DNA of 64,000 nucleotides from positions 161,152-225,151 of the forward strand of contig KN817575.1 in assembly GCA_000827495.1 (NCBI GenBank), given 5' to 3'. The position numbers and the translations under genes are program-made. This document shows, in pieces, positions 21,401-31,310 of this stretch. The notes beneath the pieces were generated by a model that saw only the letters and a list, made by a program, of their open reading frames with translations, had not been told where the DNA came from and searched no databases. The first letter of the stretch is position 1. Each line of letters starts with the position of its first letter. Source of the DNA: Hypholoma sublateritium FD-334 SS-4 (lineage: Eukaryota > Basidiomycota > Agaricomycetes > Agaricales > Strophariaceae).

Positions 21401-22694
21401 ATTCCGCATGAGTGGCTATCGAGTTGTGTAGTGATAGGAAGGGTGTGAAATGTGACTTTGGCCTCGGTGAAGTCACCGGTGTGATGCTGACGAAGCCACC
21501 ATGAACAAGCATTGTGAAGCTTCTCAGGCATCTTGTTCCCAAATGAATCGCCAAAAGAGACTGTTCTCTTCTGTACGGCGAGTGAGGCCCAGTGCGGCAT
21601 ATTGCTGAGCTCTCCGAGGTGCACAGCTGTGACCAGTGTTGATCCATGTTCTTGCAGATCTTCCCCAAGACGACGCAGCCAGCCGAAAGACTGGTTATTG
21701 AGGTACGTTTCTGTTCCTGATCTGAATGCATCCAGTAAGATTGACACGAATTGTGTGTGTTCAATACGAAACCTAGAGCATGTTTTTGTGTTTTATAAGC
21801 ACCTCTCTCGCATCAGCTCCAACATTTCATCCATTTCCAGGTCGGACAGCCAGTGGGGTCCAAGGTAGCGCCAAAGTGTGTGGATGGGATCAGACCCATT
21901 TGACAGGCCACAAGGTTTTTTCCGTCCTCAGGGTAAAATAGTAAGCACAATGCTTGCTTCTTCTGCCAATTGACGATGATCAGTGCTTTTTTTTTGCTGC
22001 AGCTGCACCTTAATCCAGTCACGACACTTCATCCACCGTACTGCAACTTGTTTCACATCTGCAACTCTGCTCCAAAATGTGATTGTCCATAGTGGAAACA
22101 GTAGATCATCTGACGTGCTTGAGGAACCTCGGGTTTCTTCTGTGCACCAGAGGTGGTCATACCGCACTGATTGAAATCCAGCGAGGTGAGCTTGATTCTT
22201 GAGTGCGAGAAGTTGCTGAATTACTGTACCCTCCGGAGTGGGTAAATTACGAAGCTGTATGGTGAGTCCTAGTTCGGCTAAGACAGTGGGTGAATCCTTG
22301 CTGAAATACTGAAATAGACTGTCAGAATCATGTTTGACAGGTCGCGTATTGCTGCCATGCTGTGGGGGTAGTAAAAATGAAGTGAGGGCCGTAATCGATA
22401 GATCAGGAGTGGGAAGAATTTGTTGCTCAATGGATTCTGGGATTGAGTAATAATCCATGAGTATGGACCTCCCGCTGTATAGTTTATGACTTGAGGCAGC
22501 AAGGAAATTTGACAATGAGTACAGCGCAACATACGACGACTTGGCCATATTTTCTCCAGGCCGACGCCAAGCTGAGCACGCAATGAACAATTTTTATTCG
22601 TCATCACGCATCACGTCGAGGTATGAACATCGATCCCAGTGAACAATTAGCGTCACGCATCACAGGGCATGAACAATTGGTCATAATAGTACAG
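18470..22694 (-). mobile_element. 4.2-kb TIR transposon with TA target duplication
   Basis: The ends are inverted repeats: CTGTACTATTACAACCGG with TTGTTCA on the left, and CTGTACTATTATGACCAA with TTGTTCA as the complement of the right end. TA dinucleotides flank both ends (18468-18469 and 22695-22696). The 11-bp word TCACGCATCAC occurs twice just inside each end (about 18497, 18542, 22604 and 22652) and is a likely transposase-binding site. The only gene inside is the minus-strand Ulp1-DDE fusion. TA duplication and the DDE type place it near the Tc1/mariner/pogo group. Confidence 0.85.
18633..22548 (-). pseudogene. Ulp1-like protease fused to DDE transposase (four in-frame stops)
   Basis: Read from ATG 22548 (MAKSSYVALYS), the order is: an unknown N-terminal region; a C48/Ulp1-type cysteine protease around 21760-21270 with PHWASLAV (His), FGDSFG (Asp) and TTQLDSHSCG (Gln and Cys); and a linker with QTSITSFWA and a Lys/Glu-rich coiled stretch. 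A basic region follows, then CWIDAEAKVQGVSQW and RGNAPGGDTTHAGIL. The DDE domain has INTDQTQ, IDCWSVHKS and CTGIWKPLDVG; the last two Asp are separated by 37 residues. The acidic C-terminus ends at 18633. Both halves are continuous in frame except for TGA codons at 20810, 20762, 20444 and 20010, each where Arg would fit. Ulp1 enzymes cleave ubiquitin-like modifiers; in a transposon they might process the transposase or counter SUMO-based silencing (inference). The fusion reading depends on treating these stops as recent mutations. Confidence 0.75.
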
Positions 22695-22744
22695 TACTGT
22701 AACTCATGTCATGGTCATCTGGGCGCGAGATCTATGCTTGACCA

Positions 22745-25700
22745 ATGACTCTTGGTAGAAACGGCACCCGCAAAAAGGGCAGGTCAGCGGGTTTGTCCTC
22801 CTCACGCCATGTACACCATCTCTCAATGTCACAAAGCTCGTCTGGCGTAGTCATTCCTCGCAGGGAATCCCTCACGGCTATTAACATCCAATGGCGACAG
22901 CGTCAGGAACGTCTCGATCACCAACAGTCGCACAATGGCATGACACCTACACAAATGCGTGAAATCACGGCCATTCAAAGCAACCTAGCAGCGAACTTAC
23001 CAGAAGACGGTTCCGAGGATGGCTGGATGGACATTGGCGACGTCCTGACTGGACAGACTGTTCTCGACATAAGCCACGCTGGTGGTGAATTCACGGAGAT
23101 GGTTGATCTTGCAGAAGATATGCTGCAGACGTCCAAACGGCAAGTGTGTTGATTTATTAATATGCAGTTCCTACTTACAAATGTCTAGATATCGCACCCG
23201 TGATTATCGAACATGCCGGGATCACACAGAGCGTCGAACACAGGCATTTGCCACTCAAATGCCTGCCTTGAAGTCAGCATACATGGCCTGGATGCTCAGC
23301 ATCGGAGATCAAGGAATGGGGAAGGATTACAAACTACCAGTCAATACTATAGTTGAGGGAGTGTCGTCTGCATTTGTGGTGGACATATATGGTATGTGAA
23401 CCGTATTGTTTGCATTCTCAATTGCCAAAGCTGACAGCTATCCTACAGACAAAAAGTTCACTGACATATACCACCTACCTACCGACGCATGCGTAGCCGT
23501 GGCGTTCGTCAAGCAAGGGTTAATGCCGTGTTCCCCCTATGAATCGACAACCGCAATCACTATCCGAACACTCGAAATCTACTGAGTATCACAGCTTCGA
23601 TGCCCTCACTTGTCTATCCATGCCTTCGCCAAAACATTATGTGATCTCCACATGGTCCCCTTCAAATCTTACTTATCGCGCCAATTCTCCATTGCGCTGG
23701 ACTTATACATCTCAATCTGAAATGCTGTTGACCACGATGTCCAGGTAGTGCTCACTTGAGATGCACCTGACTGGCGCATACAGCATCCCTGTCCACCGTG
23801 TATGTACCGCTTGGAGGGCGAAGCTTCACTCAAATTCTCAATGTTGTACACAATCGATGGAAATGATTCCCTCAAGCAGATCCTTCATCGTGAGCCCACT
23901 CCTGAGACATTGCCTGATGCGACAGAGCCCACGCTTGGGGCCTCTAGCGAATCAGTGGACAGTAGGCGTGGAACTTACAAAAGCTACCTCACGCAACAGG
24001 AAGTCAATCGATGGTCGAAGGATGCACTCGGAGACAATATCGACACAGATGATGATAATCCGTGTGCCGAGCGGTGGAGGAATATGAAAACAGAGGTCAC
24101 TGCGCGGATGTGGGGCATCTTTGAAGAGACGGGGCTGTTCCTTTTGCTTTGTTGCCACGGTTTCGTTCTACTCCTGGCTGACATGGTTCGCAGTGGCAAA
24201 AGGTGGGCCTTGCGTGAGTCTACACTTAAATGAATGCTCACATATGGCTCCCATCTTCTAATTATAGTGCAAAATACCCACTTGCTATTGTGAATAAGAT
24301 GCTCGAAGTATTTGGAAAGGATCTCGCCCTTGGGTACGACATTGGCTGTCGATTTAAATCTACCCTTAACAAAAGCCCCCTCGGAAATCGAGCATGAGAG
24401 AACAACCATACAAGTCTTGTTGGCGCCTTCCACGGACATGCACACAACCGTCTGTGTCAGCTACGTTTCTTGGCAACATATGTAGATGGCCTGGGGCTGG
24501 AGGATTTAGAGGGGTGCGAATGTTTCTTCTCAAAATCTAATGCTTTAGCTGGGTCTACTCGTTATGCCAGCGTTTTCCATCGACATCAGTCTATTTCGGA
24601 GTTTTGCAAACATGTCGATGCCTTCGAAACATATCAGAACCTTAGTAAGTCCTTTCCGAAGTTCTTATTCTCTCAGCTGACAATAAAAATAGGTACCTTT
24701 TTGTATAACAATTATAAGCAGGCACTTGCAATTCTTGACACGCGACCCACGGTTTTGGTAGCTCTTGAAAACGTCGGTGCGAGGGATGGGACAGTCATCG
24801 AGGGATGGCTGAAGGAAGAAGAGACCTATCTTTGGGGACTCACAAAGGAACCACCACACGAGAGTCTTGAAATGGAGTACTATGGAAGGTTGGTTGCTCT
24901 TGCAACCAGCGAGTGAGCTAGCCTTTATTTCACACAAAATAGAAGCTCATGATTTGTTTACAAGGCGGCTCTTATCTGCTGCGACGCTGAAGTGGAACAA
25001 TACCACCCAACACAACATCGGAGAACGTGACATGACTACCTCAATCGAAACAGTGCGTCGTCATGCTCTCGAAGAACATACAAAACACCTCAGCGCTGTC
25101 CACGGTCTCGAAACAAAGCTCAATATCACTCTTTGATGGATAGCGGGGTCTGTGGCATGGGAAGAAGCCGAGAAAAAGGTCAAAATGCGAACATATCAAC
25201 GATGTATTGACTCACTAGAGGGCCTTGTTGTTGTGCGGATGTTCGAGCTCACTAAAATGAACATGTCACAGACAGGTGAGCTTCTGATCATCGTAACTGC
25301 ACTGATTTGACAATGTTCTAACATTATATTGATGTATGTTAGGATACAGTATGCGGAAACACATCGCAAATGCCCTGAAAGCGCGCTCCCAGGCCATACA
25401 TACCGCTCTTGACAAGTACAATGTGGCAGCTCTGTCACTGGCACCACCCCGACCACTCCTCGACTGGGATGAGGTCGTTATGTACACCTTTCTCTCGGAC
25501 TTCAACCTTCTTCGCAACACTCGACAAGACATTAGGAAGTGTCCATGGGCTACACCCGCAGCTCGTCTGGCAATCGATCAGTGGCACAAACTTCTGCATG
25601 CGGAAGAAGAAATACTGTAGTAATACGACCATAGGCTCAAATCACGCATCACAGCCCATTTTGAGCTGAGCATATTTCCTTAATTGTCACGCTCACAAAA

Positions 25701-26259
25701 GAAATTGAGCATCTTTTTGCTTCCAAAAGGAGACAGAGGCTATTTTTTCTGGCTGTATTTGGTGTTTTTGAGCAATAAAAATTCCCTGTCACGGATTTAT
25801 CAAAAATTTGAGCTCTTGAGCATTTGACCAAAAGGTGTCACACTCATTTTGCCCTGAGCCTATGGTCGTATTCCTACAGTACAGCGGCTCAACGTGGAGA
25901 TTACGTGATTCCATATGTATCTCCACGATGAAGAGCGATTGTTTCGATCAAAGGAAGCCGAAGTATCACGCACTGACCCTCAGCTTGGTCGACAGGTGTG
26001 GCTGCATTGGATGGAGTGTGGTCGCTTCAATGCGCACCACCGGGACATTATCAACAAGATATATAGACTGACAGGTTTCACTGGTACATACATGCAGTCC
26101 CTTGACATTACAGTAGGTACAAGTCACACCACTGAATCTGACATCGAAGGTGAAGGTACCCTGGGTGACGAACAAGATGCGGAGGACGACTCGGATGACA
26201 TTGAGGTACTGACAGAATACTCTAACTTAGTAGATATGTCATTTGACACTCATGTATAG
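22745..26259 (+). pseudogene. KDZ-superfamily transposase, CxC1 type, heavily mutated
   Basis: The start at 22745 (MTLGRNGTRKKGRS) leads to a helical N-terminus. The CxC1-type motif CPPCMYRLEGEASL is near 23790, followed by TIDGNDSLK. The KDZ core then shows ALGYDIGCRFKSTL, VGAFHGHAHNRLCQL, EGCECFFSKSNALA and FLYNNYKQAL. The C-terminal part has VVVRMFELTKMNMS, GYSMRKHI, APPRPLLDWDEV, HDEERLFRSKEAEV and WLHWMECGRFN, ending at 26259. The domain set and length fit a complete CxC1-KDZ protein. In-frame TGA codons lie at 23583, 23718, 23757, 24395, 25134 and 25906, all in positions where an Arg fits the flanking conserved sequence. A MITE also interrupts the C-terminal exon at 25615-25879. The gene cannot yield full-length enzyme. 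It lies only 49 bp beyond the right TA of the 4.2-kb transposon. Confidence 0.9.
25615..25879. mobile_element. 265-bp MITE inserted in the KDZ gene
   Basis: The terminal inverted repeats CTGTAGTAATACGACCATAG and CTGTAGGAATACGACCATAG (complement of right end) both continue into GCTCA. TA duplications lie at 25613-25614 and 25880-25881. If the insert and one TA are ignored, the KDZ frame runs through without a shift. The left end also carries TCACGCATCACAGCC, the same subterminal word as in the 4.2-kb element, and the first bases share the pattern CTGTA.TA.TAC.ACC, so it is probably a non-autonomous relative of that family. The interior is AT-rich and non-coding. Confidence 0.9.
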
Positions 26260-28425
26260 TTTATTATCACACCATATATATTTCATGTTTGCTATAGCTT
26301 ATGAATACTACTTCCTACAAAAAAGCTAAGGGAACGGATGTAAACTGGTGGAGAGAGTGCTCATCGGCGTTGCGAACGACGAGCAGGAGCCTTCGGACGG
26401 CGTGGGGACGCTCGGGTGATGGCGGGAATGATGGCGGGCTATTTGTGGAAGCGTCGTGATGGGCGCGGTGCGCGCGGCATGCGCTGATGTCCGCGCGGCG
26501 GTGTCTAAGTCACCGGTGATAAGGAAATGTCGCAGAGGCAGCAGGAGCTATCCTTCGCTATTGCCCTTAGCAGGGGGGACCTATAGCTATCTCTAATTAG
26601 ATGAGATCAAACGTGCCATGTGCACTACTAGTATGATTGGTAGTGTGGGAGTTACAGGTGGATATTAGTGCATTATCTAGCACATAAAGCAATCTAAAGT
26701 ATATAAAAACCCTATATGCTGCCTGTTTATGACCAAAAATTGACCATTGGTAAAGGTGCATCAGAAAAAAGCAGGCCTGACGGCCGGACCTACCTACCAG
26801 CATCCGGTCCGGGATTCTGATCCCGGCACCCCCTTGCAGAGAGGTGGACTTTTGACGAGCCATTGACGAAGAATTCTGAGTACCTCGAATTCATAATTGC
26901 GCGAATCTGACTGCAGACTTCATCGGGAAGAGAGTTTGCAACTAATGCGCTTTTCAGGTGATTGAGGACAGCTAGCCAGTAGAGGAACAACTGCGGCAGC
27001 AGCAGCGCGCGATCCGGTCACGTGTTTCTTTTATTCCGCAGCCTCCTCTCCTAAGGGCTCCGTCTTGCCTCCGGCGTCCGCCATCCTCCCCCTTTTATCT
27101 GCCACCTACCAGGAGTGTAGCCCATACGTCTAACACCCATCTCCAGACGTCACAATCGGGCCCCAAGATGAACACCAACGAGGGAGGACTAAAGCCGCGA
27201 AACAAGTGCCCGAAGGCACGCCCACGCGAACCGGAGCTTTGATTCACTGCGTGTGAGTGGCCTGTTTTCTCTTCGCATCGCGCATACTCACCTTCAAACA
27301 GCAGTGCTTTATTCTGATGCCCCGTCTGCGCACATCGTGTGTCAGCGGCCCTGCTGCGCCCTCGGGATGCGCAGCGACGATTCTGCGGACACCGCCGGCT
27401 CTGCTGTTCGTTTCTTGTGCACAGAACATTGCTGACAGGGAACATAGTTCGCGGCGAAGGCACCCCGGTTATTGCTGGTCGGTGGTCATCTGCCTAGTGA
27501 GCGCCGACGTCCCCGGAATGCATGGCAACGCCGTTGACCTTCGCGCCTGCGACGCCCAGTACGTGCCTCGTCGATTTATCGAGACTACCGCTGACGGTTG
27601 TCGATACAAGGCGCGCATTGATCGCATAGCTGCACAATGGTGCTGTAGTGGAGCAGTATGGCGGGGTCGAAGTCGAGTCCAGAAAGATCACTGCCCTGTC
27701 CTCCGTGCATCATTCCATTGCGCCCCGTAATCCAGCCTCCGGTAACACGGCCCTTCCGATACTGGTGGAGTGCTGATTCGAAGTGTGCGGGATTCAATTC
27801 ATGGGACCACCGCCGAGCGGACCCACAACGCGGACTGCGCAATCGAGGTGACAAACGCCACGGCGGCGTGGACGGTCAACCGACAGAATAACAAAACGCA
27901 TACTGGCGCTCTGCGCAGCACACCGAGGCGAAGCGAGTGTTCACATGGAACTGGCATCAGCGGCGATGAGAGGAGTATTTGCGAAAGCTCACACTGGTTC
28001 AAGCAGCTCGCGTAACGACTTCTGACTCCTTAAACAACTGACCCTGCCAGCGACCGTACAGCGGTGCATCCGCGCGCGACCTCATCAGATTTTCCACATT
28101 GTTGTGAGCTTCATCTCCGTCTCCATGATCGGTTAAACGACATAATTTAATTCATAATACTAGCATAGAAATATGGTTTTTCTCACAAAGGTGGCCTGCG
28201 CCCAGGAGCCACGGCGTTCACAACGAAGCGCGCGTCGTTGCTGCCGGGAGACGCGAACGCCCTGGGCGGCGTCCCGCGGCGCCGCGCGTGTCTAAAAAAA
28301 GGGTGCTTGCGGTCGTGAAACAACGTGGACAGACAAGACCACCCTAAATGGAAGCAAAACGGAAAGTCAGTGGGGGCAGAGCAGGGACAATGCTGCTGGC
28401 GCAGCAAAGAACAATATTATTATCA
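26260..28425. other. No gene recognised
   Basis: About 26340-26520 and 27000-28300 are GC-richer than the rest. Several frames are open on both strands, such as a minus-strand frame at 27585-27854 containing RVTGGWITGRNGMMHGGQG, but none matches a family I know and none has supported splice structure. A minus-strand fragment at about 26830-26990 weakly resembles a hAT-type transposase helix region; I do not annotate it as such. Confidence 0.4.
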
Positions 28426-30200
28426 TTACGCATGCCAACATGTACGCCCACAAGTATGACATTTCAAATTTGGGGGCCGATTAGGATTAAAAAAGTCTTC
28501 CCTTGCCTCGTTCATGTCATCATTCCAGCTGATCAAATATCGTACAATGGTGAGATGTGTGAAGTCTTTTGCCCACCCCCCCCACTCGCAGATTTGAGGA
28601 ATGGGCCAGCGACATTCCTTAGCCAACCATTGACATCCACCGCGACGCAGACTGTGCGTACCATATGCATGGGGATCTTGCCCAATATCGATCAGACTGT
28701 TCCGGAATGCCTCCAGAAAGGCAGAAGATTGCTTAGAGGATGGTAAAGTTAGATACGGATGTGGAATTTGCGATCGAAAACATACATAATGTTTAGTATT
28801 ATCAGTTGAGGCACAGTCCATCCTACTGATGTGCCGAAATAGATATCCCGAAATGATCCCCGTTTCTCGTACCCATTGTGCAATAGCTCGGACGGGGCAC
28901 AAATGAATTTGCTCCTCCGGTAAACGCCACAGTATAAAGGGCTTTGAGGCTATTGTTAAGTTGCGAATAAATCAGAAGAATAGTCAGTGTTGGAATTTAT
29001 TTATAATACATTATACATACCACCAAATTGTGCCGTCTTCCGTGAAGTAAGGCATACGGAGATGCAATCAGGACCCAGGACGGTAACATCTTCTGCCCGT
29101 AGGTTTACGACCTCATCGCTGCGGAGAAGGCATATAAATGAAAGTACCATTATGACATGTACCTGGAGTCTGGCGCGCGGCCCTCCCCAGTCATCCAGAG
29201 ATTTCTGGCTGTTACGAGAAGTTTGCTGAAAGGGAACAGGAGTAAGCATTTCCGGTTGATTGTTGAATTCGAATATCTGGCGGATGTGGTTTGCTGTGAT
29301 TGCTCGTGAGCTCATCGCCAACTCGCCGCTGGCATGCTGGTGAGTTTTTTAAGCATAGCTATTTGCGCTTCGAAGCCAGGGAAATGATACCTTGCGACGC
29401 TTCAGAGCCAACATGTAGCGAGAGACCTGAGTGGAGATAGATGGGTTTCCCTTGTACTCTTTTCCGTCGCTACAGTGCCATGCGACATTACCCCGCTCAT
29501 ATATTCTTCCGAAACCATAGGTCAACGCCGACCGCATTTTCATAGCATTTGTGTAGGTTCGGCAGTGATGACCTTGGGGTTTTTTAGATCCGTCGAGGCC
29601 AATTTCGTCGCATCTAAGGAAAGCACGATTCATTTAATTAGGTTCAAAAAATGTAGGAAGATGCTGTACGAACGCTTCCATAATCCACGCGATAATGAGG
29701 AGCGGGGTCTTCTCCGTCAATTCTACGTTGAACACTGATTCCATCTCGCCGATGTATCTACGCTCTCTACACCATCTATCAAAGTTAGCCATGAGGCTAG
29801 AATTAGATTGTATTAGTGCTAGTAATTTGTTACTCGATAGTAGCGCTCACCGTCTATAATCTCTATCGGTACCTTTTGCGACCTCCCTGGAATTTTCAGC
29901 GATAATCTCTTCGAGGCGTTCGTCCACGACAAGTCCCAGAACATCCTCCTGATTGAGACGAGAGATTGTTTCCCAGTTCTCCGGCGACTGCAACTCTCTT
30001 TCATCTTCCACATCATTTCTGATGTCGTAAAGCAACCCGGCTTCCTCGCCATCATCTTTTTCAAGGTCGTCTAAGACTTGGGATAAAGATAAAAGGCTAT
30101 CCATAGCAAGAACAAGCGGAACACAGGCTGTCTCGGGGAATTTGAGTGATTTGGAATGCTCTGCGCAAGCGGGCGTCTTTATGTTTGGGCCCATTCGCAT
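28426..30200 (-). CDS. Crypton-like tyrosine recombinase, apparently intact
   Basis: Five exons with clean borders and consistent phases are visible: 30200-29851, 29796-29674, 29613-29391, 29336-29021 and 28949-28426. The start may be ATG 30200 (MRMGPN) or an internal Met (MDSLLSLSQ). The acidic N-terminal region is followed by the DNA-binding helices LMANFDRWCRERRYIG and KMRSALTYGFGRIYERG. The catalytic domain has CLLRSDEVVNLR (first Arg), RKTAQFG, CPVRAIAQW, GTHSLRRGGCQWLA (His-x-x-Arg), ICEWGGWAKD (Trp) and LTIVRYLISW (Tyr nucleophile). The C-terminus has CHTCGRTC, a possible Cys cluster. Such enzymes move circular intermediates through Arg-His-Arg-Tyr chemistry; Cryptons are the fungal elements encoding them. 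No in-frame stop was found, unlike the KDZ and DDE genes nearby. Either a live Crypton or a domesticated host gene is possible. Confidence 0.85.
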
Positions 30201-30544
30201 TCTTTATAGTGTAGATTTGGACGCCATTAAATTGAATATTAGTATAAGCCATTTGTCTGATCGTCAAGTGGTAACGACGGGGCAGCAGTGTGCTATCGCT
30301 GCTTGATCACCGCTTTATAATATGCATCGGTCCTATTCTCTTCCATCGACCATCGTCCAGATGTTCAAGGTCTGGAAATTAGATCTTGTTGGTTGCTTGT
30401 TGGCTTTTTTTATTTATCACCGACCTATTCGATGCTTATTCGGCGCCTATCCTTTGCCTGTATCATCCAAGTATTATCTATAAATCATATTTGCCCATTG
30501 AAGACGCGTGCTTTTGCTTGGTTCTTATGTTCTTATCCGCAAAC

Positions 30545-31310
30545 TTATCCGTCTCCGGAAGCGTTTCCATCCCAACTGAGCTTTGTCTGAACAACAGGAA
30601 AGGTCTCAAACTTGATGCGGGACGCAATGCGGACATTCCGGTTCAGAGTCCGTTCAGATGGGAGATCGCTGAGCCGAGCCGCGGGATCATCTGGCATACT
30701 TATATTTGTCTAGAACACGTCATACAGATATCGAAGACCATTATAGTTAGTTGTCACAAAACTATCATAAGTTATAGATCATGGTTTACCTGCCCTCAGA
30801 GCGTGGTAGGCAGCGGCTCCAGGACAAGTGGGATATGGCACCGAAAATTTATTCTGAACACGGAACTCCTGATATAGTTCCTGTAAGAAAGAATGATGAA
30901 ACATAGAGTACTTGATGTAAATGTTACTTACTGAGGAACACTTGCATTGCGTCCCGCTTCGATGCATGTGCTTGGCACTATGCCGACAAACCCGGGACTG
31001 GCAGTCCAACATCTCTCCCGTAGCATATCGCGGGTCGTAGTGGCAGTGCTGCCAGTGCACCGCGTTAGTCAATTGATCTGTCTAGTAGTACTAGTATGTC
31101 AAGTTGAACTCACGCCACACCCGCGATATATATCCACAACACTGACCAAAGATATATCAGCCTAGACTCACATATAAGTACGATGCGACAATGGGCCAAA
31201 CTTACATAACTTCGGAACACATATGAGGAATCAGGATCCGCTTATTGGGCAGCCGGGCTATATATGCTTCATATGCATATTGAGTGAAGGGACGATTCGA
31301 TTATGTGCTT
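30545..31310 (-). CDS. Cys-rich orphan agaricomycete protein
   Basis: No function is recognised. Spliced segments read, in order: YEAYIARLPNKRILIPHMCS (about 31290-31215), a short exon with SVLWIYIAG, then the Cys/His block HWQHCHYDPRYATGEMLDC followed by CRHSAKHMHRSGTQCKCS (about 31075-30930). After an intron beginning GTAAGTAAC come FSVPYPTCPGAAAY (about 30890-30793) and a last exon from about 30685 ending at a TAA at 30545. Spacing of Cys and His suggests a metal-binding fold. Donors and acceptors are good at the two central introns, while the 5' end is uncertain and the first Met was not fixed. Similar short proteins occur as lineage-specific families in agaricomycetes. Confidence 0.5.

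Noticed and set aside
18470..26259. Classical repeat-induced point mutation as cause of stops
   Set aside because: All stops noticed in the transposase genes are TGA at likely CGA sites; CpA-directed RIP should also give TAA and TAG from Gln codons.
26760..26850. tRNA-like T-arm (CCGGGATTCTGATCCCGG followed by CACCCCC)
   Set aside because: The loop is too short and lacks the TTCRA pattern, no matching acceptor strand or D/anticodon arms are found, and the A-box-like word lies on the wrong side.
26790..26990. Possible hAT-type transposase fragment (minus strand, IRAIMNSRYSEFF)
   Set aside because: Only a short helical stretch resembles the family; no BED finger, catalytic residues or dimerisation motif were seen.
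27095..27891. Overlapping frames of 77-157 codons on both strands
   Set aside because: None matches a known family and no coherent exon chain could be built; RVTGGWITGRNG on the minus strand is suggestive but unplaced.
1..30000. TET/JBP dioxygenase gene expected near KDZ elements
   Set aside because: I looked for the HxD...H iron-binding pattern of this family among the readable frames and found no candidate.
30386..30877. 163-codon plus-strand frame
   Set aside because: It overlaps the minus-strand Cys-rich gene, whose exons have good borders, and has no recognisable domain.
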